In this document: in pieces, positions 20,110 through 29,300 of the stretch | Position numbering within the stretch: position 1 is the stretch's first letter | Layout of the letters: each line of letters opens with the position of its first letter | From: Archangiaceae bacterium | GTDB taxonomy: Bacteria; Myxococcota; Myxococcia; Myxococcales; Myxococcaceae | Assembly (NCBI GenBank): GCA_016714225.1 | Contig: JADJNS010000006.1 | Location: forward strand, 186,001 to 250,000 | Direction of reading: 5' to 3' | Length of the DNA: 64,000 nt | Program-made: the position numbers and the translations under genes | Notes under the pieces: model-generated | Told to the model about the DNA's origin: nothing | The model's database searches: none | What the model saw: only the letters and a program-made list of their open reading frames with translations

Positions 20110-20145
20110 GGGCGGCATCGTAGTTGAAAGTGGCCGCTCAAACTC

Positions 20146-21735
20146 ATGCCGGAAGCCCCACGCGACAGCGGCCGCGGTGCCGCACTGGTCGGAGCCGGCA
20201 TTCTGCTCTCGCGGCTGTTGGGCCTCGTGCGGCAGCGGCTGCTCGCCCACTACTTCGGGGCCACCCCGGCGGCGGCGGCGTTTCTCGCGGCGCTGCGCAT
20301 ACCCAACTTCCTGCAGAACATGCTGGGTGAGGGCGTGCTCTCGGCGTCGTTCATACCGGTCTACGCGGGGCTGAGGGCGAAGAAGCAAGACGATGAGGCG
20401 CAGCGGGTGGCGGGCGAGGTGTTCGGGCTGCTCGCCGCGGCGAACGCGGTGCTGGTCGTGGTGGGCGTGGCGGCGGCGCCGGTGTTGGTGACGGTGCTGG
20501 CGCCCGGGTTCGCGCCGCAGACGCGCGAGCTGATGACCGACCTGGTGCGCATCTTCTTCCCCGCCACCGGGGTGCTGGTGCTCAGCGCGTGGTGCCTGGG
20601 GGTGCTCAACAGCCACCGGCGCTTCTTTCTCTCGTACGTGGCGCCGGTGGTGTGGAACCTGTGCATCATCGGGGCGCTGCTGATCTTCAAGGTCGAGACC
20701 ACGAAGGTGGCGTGGGGCGTGGTGGTGGGCGGGGCGATGCAGTTCTTGATTCAGCTGCCGCCCACGCTGCGGCTGCTGGGGCGCTTGAGGCCCGCGGTGA
20801 GCGCGCGCAGCGAGCACACCCGGCAGGTGCTGAAGAGCTTCGTGCCGGCGGTGGCGGCGCGGGGCGTGGTGCAGATCTCGGCGTTTCTCGATCAGATCTG
20901 GGCGTCGATCGCCGGAGAGCGGGCGGGCGCGGTGCTGTTCCACACCCAGACCATCTCGATGCTGCCGGTGTCGCTGTTCGGCATGGCCATCGCGGCGTCC
21001 GAGCTGCCCGCGATGTCGGAAGAGGCGGCGACGCGCAAAGAGGCGCTGAAGAGCCGGCTGCAGGCGGGGCTCGAGCGGCTGGTGTTTCTGGTGATTCCGT
21101 CGGGGGCGGCGTTCTTGATGCTGGGCGACGTGGTGGCGGCGCCGCTGCTCGAGTCGGGGCACTTCACCCAGGCCGACACGCGCTTGAGCTGGTACGTGCT
21201 GATGGGGTCGGCGGTGGGCCTCACCGCGTCGACGCAGGGGCGGCTGTTCTCGTCGGCCTTCTTCGCGCTGAAAGACACGCGCACTCCGCTGAAGTTCGCC
21301 GGCCTGCGCATGGCGGTCTCGGCGGCGTGCTCGGCGCTGGCGGTGCTGGTGGTGCCGAAGCTCTTCGGGGTGCCGCAGCACCTGGCGGTCGCGGGCATCA
21401 GCGCGGCGTCGGGCCTGGCGGCGTGGGCCGAGTACTTGAGCCTGCGCCGGGCGATGCGCGCGCAGCTGGGCGACGTGGGGGTGAGGTTCTCGCGCATCGC
21501 GCAGCTGTGGGGCGCGGCGCTGGCGGCGGGGGCCGCGGCGCTGGGCGTGAAGGCGCTGCTGGCGTCGCGTTTCGGGTCGGTAACGACGGAAGAGTGGGGC
21601 GGTTCTGTCTTGCCTGCGCCGCACTTGAACCCCATCTGGAGCGCGGTGGTGGTGTGTGGGGTGTTCGGGGTCGTCTATTTTGCGCTCACTCCGAACGTCT
21701 GGAAAAAAGTGCTGCGCCGGCGGTCGTTGAAGTAA
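20146..21735 (+). CDS. murJ: Lipid II flippase MurJ
   Basis: This 529-residue integral membrane protein is predicted to have about 14 transmembrane helices. It moves undecaprenyl-linked peptidoglycan precursor to the outer leaflet. The N-terminal signature SRLLGLVRQRLLAHYFG and the repeated hydrophobic blocks match the MviN/MurJ family throughout, including a segment LGEGVLSASFIPVYA near residue 60. The length is normal. No operon partner is seen; bufA follows 63 bases later with its own ribosome-binding site. Confidence 0.93.
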   Translation: MPEAPRDSGRGAALVGAGILLSRLLGLVRQRLLAHYFGATPAAAAFLAALRIPNFLQNMLGEGVLSASFIPVYAGLRAKKQDDEAQRVAGEVFGLLAAANAVLVVVGVAAAPVLVTVLAPGFAPQTRELMTDLVRIFFPATGVLVLSAWCLGVLNSHRRFFLSYVAPVVWNLCIIGALLIFKVETTKVAWGVVVGGAMQFLIQLPPTLRLLGRLRPAVSARSEHTRQVLKSFVPAVAARGVVQISAFLDQIWASIAGERAGAVLFHTQTISMLPVSLFGMAIAASELPAMSEEAATRKEALKSRLQAGLERLVFLVIPSGAAFLMLGDVVAAPLLESGHFTQADTRLSWYVLMGSAVGLTASTQGRLFSSAFFALKDTRTPLKFAGLRMAVSAACSALAVLVVPKLFGVPQHLAVAGISAASGLAAWAEYLSLRRAMRAQLGDVGVRFSRIAQLWGAALAAGAAALGVKALLASRFGSVTTEEWGGSVLPAPHLNPIWSAVVVCGVFGVVYFALTPNVWKKVLRRRSLK

Positions 21736-21798
21736 ATCGCCAGCGGCCCGTTCGGAAGGGCGCAGCACCCCAACACTTCAACCAAAGGACGAATCGAT

Positions 21799-22077
21799 AT
21801 GAAGAACGTCAAGGGAACGATGATCGCCTCGGCTGTCGCCTCGCTGTTCGCGTTCGGCGCTGTCGCTGCCGACAAGGCTCCGGCGAAGGACCACAAGGCC
21901 GCTGCCGGCAACGTGAAGTGCACTGGCGTCAACGAGTGTAAGGGCAAGGGCGCCTGTGCGGGCGCCGGCAACGCGTGCGCCGGTAAGAACGAGTGCAAGG
22001 GCAAGGGCGTCACCTCGATGACCGAGGCGGATTGCAAGACCAAGGGCGGCACCGTCGTCGCCGACGCGAAGAAGTAG
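21799..22077 (+). CDS. bufA: Bufferin-type (BufA2-like) periplasmic metallophore precursor
   Basis: This is a 92-residue RiPP precursor. A signal peptide of about 23 residues (MKNVKGTMIASAVASLFAFG) is followed by a small Gly/Lys-rich mature part with six cysteines in repeated ECKGKG and DCKTKG contexts. This pattern matches the BufA2 class, in which MNIO enzymes oxidise cysteines, and the products bind copper. AAAGGA lies before the ATG. The MNIO maturase and its partner are encoded about 1 kb downstream, with an opposing gene between, an unusual layout. Copper buffering is inferred from the family. Confidence 0.8.
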   Translation: MKNVKGTMIASAVASLFAFGAVAADKAPAKDHKAAAGNVKCTGVNECKGKGACAGAGNACAGKNECKGKGVTSMTEADCKTKGGTVVADAKK

Positions 22078-22107
22078 GTTTCTTTCTTCAGTCTGATTGT
22101 TCGTGGG

Positions 22108-22150
22108 AGCCCGGTTGCGCGTCTTCGCGTGACCGGGCTTCTGCGCTTTT
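22108..22150 (+). terminator. Probable intrinsic terminator of the bufferin precursor gene
   Basis: AGCCCGGT pairs with ACCGGGCT, with an inner CGCG/CGCG pair and a TCTT loop. A short T-run (CTTTT) follows. It lies 31 bases after the bufA stop. Confidence 0.75.
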
Positions 22151-22252
22151 CGGGGGGCGGGCTTCGGGGGGGGGCGGGCTTCGGGCTTCGTTCCCGGAGT
22201 GCCGGTTCCGAAAATCCCGGGCGCGGGCGCGGGCGCGGGCGCGGGCCGGTGG
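22151..22252. repeat. Dispersed GC-rich repeat, copy 1 (convergent intergenic)
   Basis: The segment consists of GGGCTTCGGG-type units, a CGGAGTGCCGGTTCCG core and a run of GGGCGC units. Read on the minus strand it aligns over about 75 bases with the stretch 24366-24452 inside bufC. It lies between the bufA terminator and the stop of the opposing gene. Confidence 0.8.
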
Positions 22253-22259
22253 TGCTGGT

Positions 22260-23094
22260 TTAGAGCTCGGTGGCTCGACCGTGCCAGTTGCGGCGGAGGT
22301 CGTCGACCTGGGACGCCAGGGTGGGCTTGGGCTGCTCCGGGCTCGCCGAGGGCTTTGCCGGCGATGGGGAGGAGCGCGGGGGCCAGTACGGCGAGCTCGT
22401 CGGCTCTCACCACCATGCCGGCGAAGGTGAGCTCGGTGGTGGCGCGCAGCGCGTCGCGCAGCTCGCGAATCTGGGTGAGGCGGAGCTCGCGGGTGCGCTC
22501 GGGCAGGGCTTCGAGCGGGGCGCACAGGTGCTGCTCGAGGAAGGCGCGCTTGCCTTCGAGCAGCGACGGGTTGGTCGGGGGCGCGGGCGGGCGCTGGGCG
22601 TGGGCGGCGAGGTACGCGATGCGCGCGGCCTCGCGGGTGTCGTCGGGGTAGGCCTCGGCGGGCACGCGGTCGAGCGCGAAGTACGTGCAGCGCCACGCGC
22701 CCTCGAAGTCGCGGGGGAAGCGGGCCTGGGTGAACGGCGTCTTGGGCAGCTTTTTGGGCGGGCCGAACCAGGTGATGCGCTGCTCGCCACCCAGGTGCTG
22801 AATGCGGGCGACCGAGGTGTTGAAGGAGCGGTGGAGCGACTCGGCCAGCGCGGCGTTGGCGGTGAGCTGCTCGCTGTCGAACACGTAGACCCAGCCGGTG
22901 TGGCGGGGCGAGATGCCGATGGCGAGGGGGAAGGGGGCGGCGATGGCCGAGAAGAAGTGGGCCGGCACGTCGCCCGGGGCGCCTTCGATCTTCGCCGCGC
23001 CGTAGCGGCCGTAGAACGCGAGCACCTGCGCCTCGACCAGCACGGTGGGCTGGTCGTCGATGAAGATGGCGAGGTTGGCGAAGTTCGAAGACAT
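22260..23094 (-). CDS. Hypothetical protein between bufA and bufB (frameshifted as read)
   Basis: This cytoplasmic protein of about 277 residues (MSSNFANLAIFIDDQP start) has strand-rich first 150 residues containing GWVYVFDSEQL and a helical Arg/Glu-rich C-terminal half. I cannot assign a family. As read, the frame opens past its natural end and runs through bufA in antisense. Removing one base from the five-G run at 22378-22382 restores a tail ending DDLRRNWHGRATEL with a stop at 22260-22262, matching the codon usage of the gene. It is divergent from bufB, only 39 bases away. Its presence inside a bufferin locus is unexplained. Confidence 0.7.
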
Positions 23095-23133
23095 GGGGCG
23101 GCGCCTTTAACCTTCGCGTATAGAAGGTGCACG

Positions 23134-23997
23134 ATGTTTCCCCGGGTCGACTTGGGTCATGGCGTGGGCTTGCGGCCCCGCCACTACGGCGAGTTTCTCG
23201 AGCGGCAGCCCAAGGTCGATTGGCTCGAGGCAATCTCCGAGAATTTCATGGGAACCGGCGGGCGCCCCCTGGCGGTGCTCGACAAGGTCCGCATGGACAG
23301 GCCGGTGGTGCTCCACGGCGTGTCGCTGGGCATCGGCTCGGTCGACCCGTTGGATGAGCGGTACCTCAAGGAGTGGAAGCAGCTCATCGACCGGGTTCAG
23401 CCGGCGATGGTGTCGGACCACCTGTGCTGGGGCCGCCACCGGGGCCGCTACTCGCACGACCTGTTGCCGCTGCCGTTCAACGAAGAGGCCATCAGCCACG
23501 TGGTGTCGCGCGTCGGCCAGGTGCAAGACCGGCTGGGCCGGCAGATTCTGCTCGAGAACGTGTCGAGCTACCTGACCTACCCGGCTTCGACGATGAGCGA
23601 GGCCGAGTTCACCGCCGAGGTCGCCCGGCGCGCCGACTGCGGCATCTTGCTCGACCTCAACAACATCTTCGTGAGCGCGAAGAACCACGGCTTCGACCCG
23701 CGCGCCTACATCGACGCGATGCCGGTCGAGCAGGTGGCGCAGTTTCACCTCGCCGGCCACTTCGACCGCGGCGACATCTTGATCGACACCCACGAGGGCC
23801 ACGTCGCCGACGATGTGTGGTCGCTCTACACCTACGCGCTCGACAAGCTGGGCCGCGTGCCCACGCTGATCGAGTGGGACACCGGCGTGCCCGACCTCGA
23901 GACGCTGCTGGCCGAGAGCGAGAAGGCCCGCACCCTCGAGTTCGAGACGTTCGAGCGCGTCAACGCCGCGAACGAGAAGGCGATGCTGGGCACCTGA
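23134..23997 (+). CDS. bufB: MNIO family (DUF692) bufferin maturase
   Basis: This 287-residue TIM-barrel protein belongs to the multinuclear non-heme iron oxidases. It carries the family marks: VDWLEAISENF near residue 30, VLHGVSLGIGS, VSDHLCWG, LLENVSSYL, LDLNNIFVSAKN and HLAGHFDRG, with the His, Glu and Asp residues that ligate two or three irons. MNIOs install thiooxazole-like modifications on Cys of bufferins. The start ATG at 23134 follows a short divergent gap. The gene overlaps bufC by one base (TGATG). Confidence 0.93.
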   Translation: MFPRVDLGHGVGLRPRHYGEFLERQPKVDWLEAISENFMGTGGRPLAVLDKVRMDRPVVLHGVSLGIGSVDPLDERYLKEWKQLIDRVQPAMVSDHLCWGRHRGRYSHDLLPLPFNEEAISHVVSRVGQVQDRLGRQILLENVSSYLTYPASTMSEAEFTAEVARRADCGILLDLNNIFVSAKNHGFDPRAYIDAMPVEQVAQFHLAGHFDRGDILIDTHEGHVADDVWSLYTYALDKLGRVPTLIEWDTGVPDLETLLAESEKARTLEFETFERVNAANEKAMLGT

Positions 23998-25074
23998 TGT
24001 GGCCGTTCACGCGAAAGAAGAAAGAAGACCCACCGGCGCCCGTCGCCGATGAGGCCGCCCCGGCCACCCCGCCCGAGAGCGACCTGGCGCGCCTGCAGCG
24101 CGAAGTGTTCGAGCGCATCGTCGACGGCGCCCCCGGGCCGCTGGGCATCGATGACTGGCGGCTGCAGATCTACGCGGGCATGTACGAGTCGCGCACCCAC
24201 GACGCGCTGATCGAAGACGTGCCCCACACCGCCAAGCTGCTGGGCAAAGAGTTCCCCGCCACGGTGAAGCGCTACGTGGCGCAGGTGCCATCGACGCACC
24301 ACTCGCTCGCCCAGCTGGGCAAGGGGTTCGCAGACTGGCTGCGAAAGACAGCGAGCACGGCCAACGCGCCCGCGCCCGCGGCCGCGCCCGGGAGTCCGGA
24401 ACCGGCTTCTCGGGGAACGGAGCCCGAGGCCCGAAGCCCGGAACCCGAGATCGAGCTGGGCACGCACGTCGATACGGGCACGCACGTCGATACGAGCACG
24501 CATGTCGATACGAGCCTTCACGTCGATACCGGCTCGACTGTCGAGACTTCTTCGGCCCCTCACCCCAGCCCTCTCCCCCCAGGGGGGGAGAGGGAGCCGA
24601 TCAGATCTCGCCGACCTGGCCGCGCTCGAGTGGGCGCGTTCAGAATCATTCGTCGCCGACAACTTCGACCCGGTCGAGCCCGAAGCCGTGCAGCAGCTCG
24701 GCCCCGAGCGCTTCACCCACTCGTGGATGCAGTTCGTGCCCTCGCTGCGCCTGCTCGAGCTCGACCACGACGTGCTCCCGCTGTGGCAGGCGCTGGAAGA
24801 CGGCGCCGAGCCCCCTGCGGCGAGCCGCAGCCGCACCTTCGTTGTCGTCTGGCGAAAGGGCTTCGAGGTCTTCCACGTGGCCGTCGCGGAAGACGAGTTC
24901 GAGGCGCTGCGCGCGGTGCAGGCGCGCGAGACGGTCGCGCAGATCTGCGAGCGCTTCGCCGCCCGCGGAGACGACGCCGCGCACGCCGCGTTTCAAGCGA
25001 TCGGCTCGTGGCTCAACGAAGGCATGATCGCCGTGCTCCGCGAGCCCGCCCAGCTCGACACGTTCGGCCTTTGA
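23997..25074 (+). CDS. bufC: DUF2063 (BufC/HvfC-like) partner of the MNIO enzyme, frameshifted as read
   Basis: BufC-like proteins bind the precursor and hand it to the MNIO enzyme. The N-terminal domain (residues about 30-115, from LARLQREVFERI) matches DUF2063. The C-terminal domain (after DLADLAALEWARSE) is in the next reading frame and runs to LDTFGL. The join falls in a palindrome made of six C and seven G (24575-24588), so a single-base length error would restore one 358-residue protein. The two domains are separated by a repeat-rich linker (24366-24596) that looks like invaded DNA: a dispersed repeat, four THVDT units and a REP-like palindrome. Confidence 0.85.
24366..24452. repeat. 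Dispersed GC-rich repeat, copy 2 (inside the bufC linker)
   Basis: About 75 bases match copy 1 at 22151-22252 in inverted orientation, sharing CCCGCGCCCG, CGGAACCGGC and CCCGAAGCCCG blocks. It encodes an Ala/Pro/Glu-rich stretch within the bufC linker. Confidence 0.8.
24462..24530 (+). repeat. Four imperfect 18-base tandem repeats in bufC
   Basis: Units of the form CACGTCGATACGGGCACG repeat four times with substitutions and encode THVDTG, THVDTS, THVDTS and LHVDTG. They follow the dispersed repeat directly. Confidence 0.85.
24557..24598. repeat. REP-like palindrome inside bufC
   Basis: CCCTCACCCCAGCCCTCTCC followed by a C6/G7 hairpin and GAGAGGGAG is the palindromic repeat whose usual translation is LTPALSP-like. 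It is widespread in intergenic DNA of many bacteria. Here it lies inside a coding region, at the frame break. Confidence 0.85.
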
Positions 25075-25107
25075 CCCTCAAGTCACCTGCGGTAAGCGCC
25101 CGAGCCC

Positions 25108-26358
25108 ATGCTCCCTGCGCTCGTGGTGTTGGCCCTTTTGTCGCAAGCGACCACCCCGGCCCAAGCTGAGCCGCCCCCGGCGGCGACTCCCGCGCCGAAC
25201 GACCCCAGGCCGCCCGAGAGGCCGGCGGTGAAGACCCCGGTGCCGAACCAAGACACCTACGGCCGCGTGCTCGCCCAGGAGAACCAGCCGGGCCTCGCCG
25301 GCGCCAACCCGCCCACCGCGGACCTGGGCGAGTGGTGGAGAAAGATTCACCCCTTCGGCTACGTGAAGACCGGCGTCTTCTACACCTTCCCGTTCTCGAA
25401 CGAGCAGCTGGTGGGCGGCAACGGCGGCTTCCGGGTGGCGGCGGCGCGCCTGGGCGTCGAGCTGCTGCTGGTCGACAACCTGAGCGTGGTGACCTCGATC
25501 GAGCTCGCCGCGCCGAACCTGAACCCGGCCGACCCGCTCACCGGCGGCCGCTTCGTCGAGATGCGCGACGCGTACCTCGAGTACCGCGTCTGCCGCGGCT
25601 TCTGGGTGCGCGCCGGTCAGTTCAAGGCGCCCTTCAACGGCGAGACCCTGCTGGGCGACGCCGACCTGCCGTTCATCACCCGCAGCGTGGCCACCGACGG
25701 AGTGAACCCGCCCGACGGCTACGGCCCGCGCGAAGGTCTGACGATGGGCCGGCAGATCGGCCTGATGCTCTCGTCCGACCGGCTGGGCGGCCACGTGCTG
25801 GGCTTTCGCTACTTCGTGGCGGGCGTGAACGGCAACGGCCAGAACCAGCTGTTCAACGAGAACAACCTCATCGCGCCGGTGGCGCGCCTCGAGCTCGAGC
25901 TGTTCGAGCGGGTGCGGGTGGCGGTGAACGGCTTCTACAACGTGGTGGCGATCGGCACGCGGCCCAACCGCATCAACCAGTCGCAGCTCGGCTTCGGCGC
26001 CGACGCGACCCTGCGGGTGGCCGGCCTGCGCATGCTGGTGGGCTTGGTGGGCCGCCAGAACTCGTACGCGTCGAGCGACATGGCGAGCGTGTTGCCGTCG
26101 GACACCTCGATGGGCCTCTTCGCGCAGCTGCACTACGTGTTCGACGCGCTGGGGCTCGAGGCGGGGGTGCGCTTCGGCTGGTACGAGCCCTCGACCGCGC
26201 AGTTCGACGACCGGGCCTGGGAGCTGAACGGCCTGCTCGCCTATCGCTTCAAGAAGGTGCCGCTGCGGGTGCTGCTCCAGTACACCCACCGCGAAGAAGA
26301 GCCCGCGGTGGCTATCGGCAACGAATCGATCGATGCGATGGTGCAGGTCACCTGGTAG
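25108..26358 (+). CDS. Porin-like outer-membrane protein (phosphate-selective porin O/P-like)
   Basis: This 416-residue protein has a hydrophobic leader and a Pro/Ala-rich segment to about residue 75, then a barrel-like domain with alternating strands. The segment YLEYRVCRGFWVRAGQFKAP resembles the OprO/OprP porin core, and the C-terminal residue is Trp (MVQVTW), a usual barrel insertion signal. Selectivity cannot be inferred. It precedes the PHP lipoprotein gene by 25 bases on the same strand, so they may be expressed together. Confidence 0.78.
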   Translation: MLPALVVLALLSQATTPAQAEPPPAATPAPNDPRPPERPAVKTPVPNQDTYGRVLAQENQPGLAGANPPTADLGEWWRKIHPFGYVKTGVFYTFPFSNEQLVGGNGGFRVAAARLGVELLLVDNLSVVTSIELAAPNLNPADPLTGGRFVEMRDAYLEYRVCRGFWVRAGQFKAPFNGETLLGDADLPFITRSVATDGVNPPDGYGPREGLTMGRQIGLMLSSDRLGGHVLGFRYFVAGVNGNGQNQLFNENNLIAPVARLELELFERVRVAVNGFYNVVAIGTRPNRINQSQLGFGADATLRVAGLRMLVGLVGRQNSYASSDMASVLPSDTSMGLFAQLHYVFDALGLEAGVRFGWYEPSTAQFDDRAWELNGLLAYRFKKVPLRVLLQYTHREEEPAVAIGNESIDAMVQVTW

Positions 26359-26383
26359 CCGCTTCACCCAAGAGGTTTTCCGT

Positions 26384-29300
26384 ATGCGTCAGCTTCTCGT
26401 CGTCGCCTTCGCGCTCGCCGCGCTCTCGTGCAACAAGAGCACGCCGCCGGCGCGGGCCTTTCAGGTGCAGACCCGCAGCGAGCTGGTCGGCGGCCAGCGC
26501 GCGCTGGGTGACATCGGCGACTTCAAGCTGACCAACGGGGTGATTCACGCGGTGATCCAGAACGTGGGCACCTCGCGCGGCTTCGGGGCGTTCGGCGGCA
26601 GCCTGATCGACATCGACCTGGTGCGCGACGGCAAGGTCGACCCGACCCGCGGGCCCGTGGGCAACGACTACTTCACCGAGATGTTCCCCGCGTTCTTCCT
26701 GCAGGCGATCGAGCCGAGCAAGGTCGAGGTGCTGGCCGACGGCAGCGACGGTAACGCGGCGGTGGTGCGGGTGAGCGGCGACGGCGGCGACTTCATCTCG
26801 ATCATCAAGGAGCTGAACGAGTCGCTGAACCTGGTGCCCGACGCGCACGTCACCTACTGGGTCGACTACATTCTCCAGCCGGGGGCGCAGTACCTGAAGA
26901 TCGTGGTGACGGTGAAGAACGTCGACCGCGTCGACGCGAACTACGGCGCGGTGATTCCCTTCGGGTTCATCACCCTGCTGGGCGAGGGGCAGCACCTCTT
27001 TCTGCCCAACGAGGCGGGCTTCGACGTGCGCTTCCACCTCGACGAGGTCTACAAGCGCCCCGACGAGCTGCAACAGAAGTACGGCCTGGCGCCCAGCCTC
27101 GAGGCGCTGCCGGGCGAGGTGGTCTCGATGATGGCCACCGAAGGGCGCGGGGTGAGCTACGCGGTGGCGGCGGCGCCGAAGAACGCGGGCTACATGGGCT
27201 CGCCCAAGAACCGCGGGTACTACGACCCGTACGGTCGCACCTCAGAGTCGATTCTGATTCCCATCGCGTCGAGCAGCTTCCTGGGCACGTTCTGGGGGCG
27301 GCCTCCGGACGATCAGGGCAGCCCGCGCATCAAGGCCGGCAAAGAGTACTCGTACGCCGGCTACCTGGCGGTGGGCACCGGTGACGTCGCGTCGGTGCAG
27401 AAGGTGGTCTACGGCATTCAAGACGACGAGTGGGGCCGCAAGCCCACCGCCTACGGCAGCGTCGCGGGCCGGGTGCGCGAGCAGGGCACCGGTCGGCCGT
27501 TGCGCGACGTCTCGGTGGTGCTGCAAGACGAGAAGGGCCGCTACGCCAGCCAGGCGCGCACGCTCGAGAACGGCAGCTACGTGGCGCACGTGCCGCCCGG
27601 CAAGTACCGCGCGTTCGCGGTGGCCGACGCGCGCAACGTGGCGCAGACGAGCGAGTACGTCGAGGTCACCGCGGGCAACACCGCGAACCTCGACGTCGCG
27701 CTCGAGCCGCCGGCGCTGCTCACCGTCACGGTGCGCGACGAGCGCGGCCGGCCGCTGCCCTCGAAGATCTCGGTCGAGGCGATCTACGACTACGCGGGCG
27801 CCGACAAGCTGCCCCGCCAGTTCCTCTACAACCTAGCGGTGGGCGAGCACTTCCGCAACACCGACCTGATCGACGACGCGGCGGGCGACGAGAACACCCG
27901 GCGCTACCTCGAGGCCGTCTTCTACGCCACGCTCGGAGACGTGGGCCGGCCGATGCGCCCCGGCCACTACCGGGTGTTCGCCTCGCGCGGGGTCGAGTAC
28001 TCGCTGGCCTCGCAAGACGTCGAGCTGACCGCGAACCACACCACCGAGGTGAAGTTCGTGCTCGAGCACGAGATGGACACTCCGGGCTGGGCGAGCGGCG
28101 ACTTTCACGTGCACTCGATCAACTCGGTCGACTCTGACTTCGCGCTCACCGATCGCGTCACCAGCTACGCGGTCGAGGGCGTCGACCTGGTGACCTCGAC
28201 CGACCATAACTACGTGAGCGACTTTCAGCCCACCATCGACGCGCTGAAGCTGAGCGACTGGCTGCACTCGGCGATCGGCCTCGAGCTGACCACGCTCGAG
28301 ATGGGGCACTTCAACGGCTTCCCCATTCAGGTGTCTCCGGGGCCGGTGAGCCACGGCTCGTTCGCCTGGTTCCGGCGGCCTCCGGGTGAGCTTTTCGCGC
28401 AGCTGCGCGGCCTGGCCACCGACCCCGAGCAGGCCATCGTGCAGGTGAACCACCCCCGCGACTCGGTGCTCGGCTACTTCAGCGAGTTCAACATGGGCAC
28501 GTACACCACCGAGCCGTACAAGGCGGGCTCATTCTCGATCGACCAGGCCCACCTGCCCGACGGCGGCATCGGCCCGTATGACCCCTCGCAGTTCTCGCTC
28601 GACTTCGAGGCGCTCGAGGTCTTCAACGCCAAGCGCGACATGCTGCTGTTCAGCTACCGGGTGCCGAAGGGCGGGGTGCCGGGGCCCGAGCCGACCGCGT
28701 ACGGCAGGTGCACCGGGGGCAAGACCGCCGACTGCGTGCCGGCCGAGGGCGAGATGACGAAGATCACCGTCACCCAGCTCGACGGCGGCTCGATGGAGAC
28801 CCCCGCTTTTCCCGGCGCGCTCGACGACTGGTACTCGCTGCTGGGTCACGGGCACCACCTCACCGCGACGGGCAACAGCGACTCGCACTCGCCCAACGCC
28901 GAAGCCGGGCTGCCCCGCACCTACATGAAGGTGGGCCCCTCGGCCGACGGCTCGATGCGCGGCCTGTCGCAAGAGGCGTGCATGCACGCCATTCGGCAGG
29001 GCCACGTGGTGGTGACCAACGGCCCGTTCATCGAGGCCAGCGTGAACGGGGTCGAGATCGGCGACGCGGTGGTGGCGGCCGACGGCGAGATCGACGTGCA
29101 CGTGAAGGTGCAGGCGGCGAAGTGGGTCGACGTGTCGAGCGTACGCATCATGCGCGGCGGCCGCGACGCGTTCGTGCCGGTGATTCTCGAAGACATCGCG
29201 GTGCCGAAGGGCACCGAGCTCGTGCGCCTCGACACCACCCGCCACTTTCACGTGCCCGATCGCTCGTTCATCGTGATCGAGGTGCGCGGTGACGCCGACA

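Noticed and set aside
21778..23094. A 438-residue reading frame running through the bufA gene in antisense
   Set aside because: Correcting one base in the G-run at 22378-22382 gives a proper stop at 22260, and the bufA coding sequence on the other strand is convincing.
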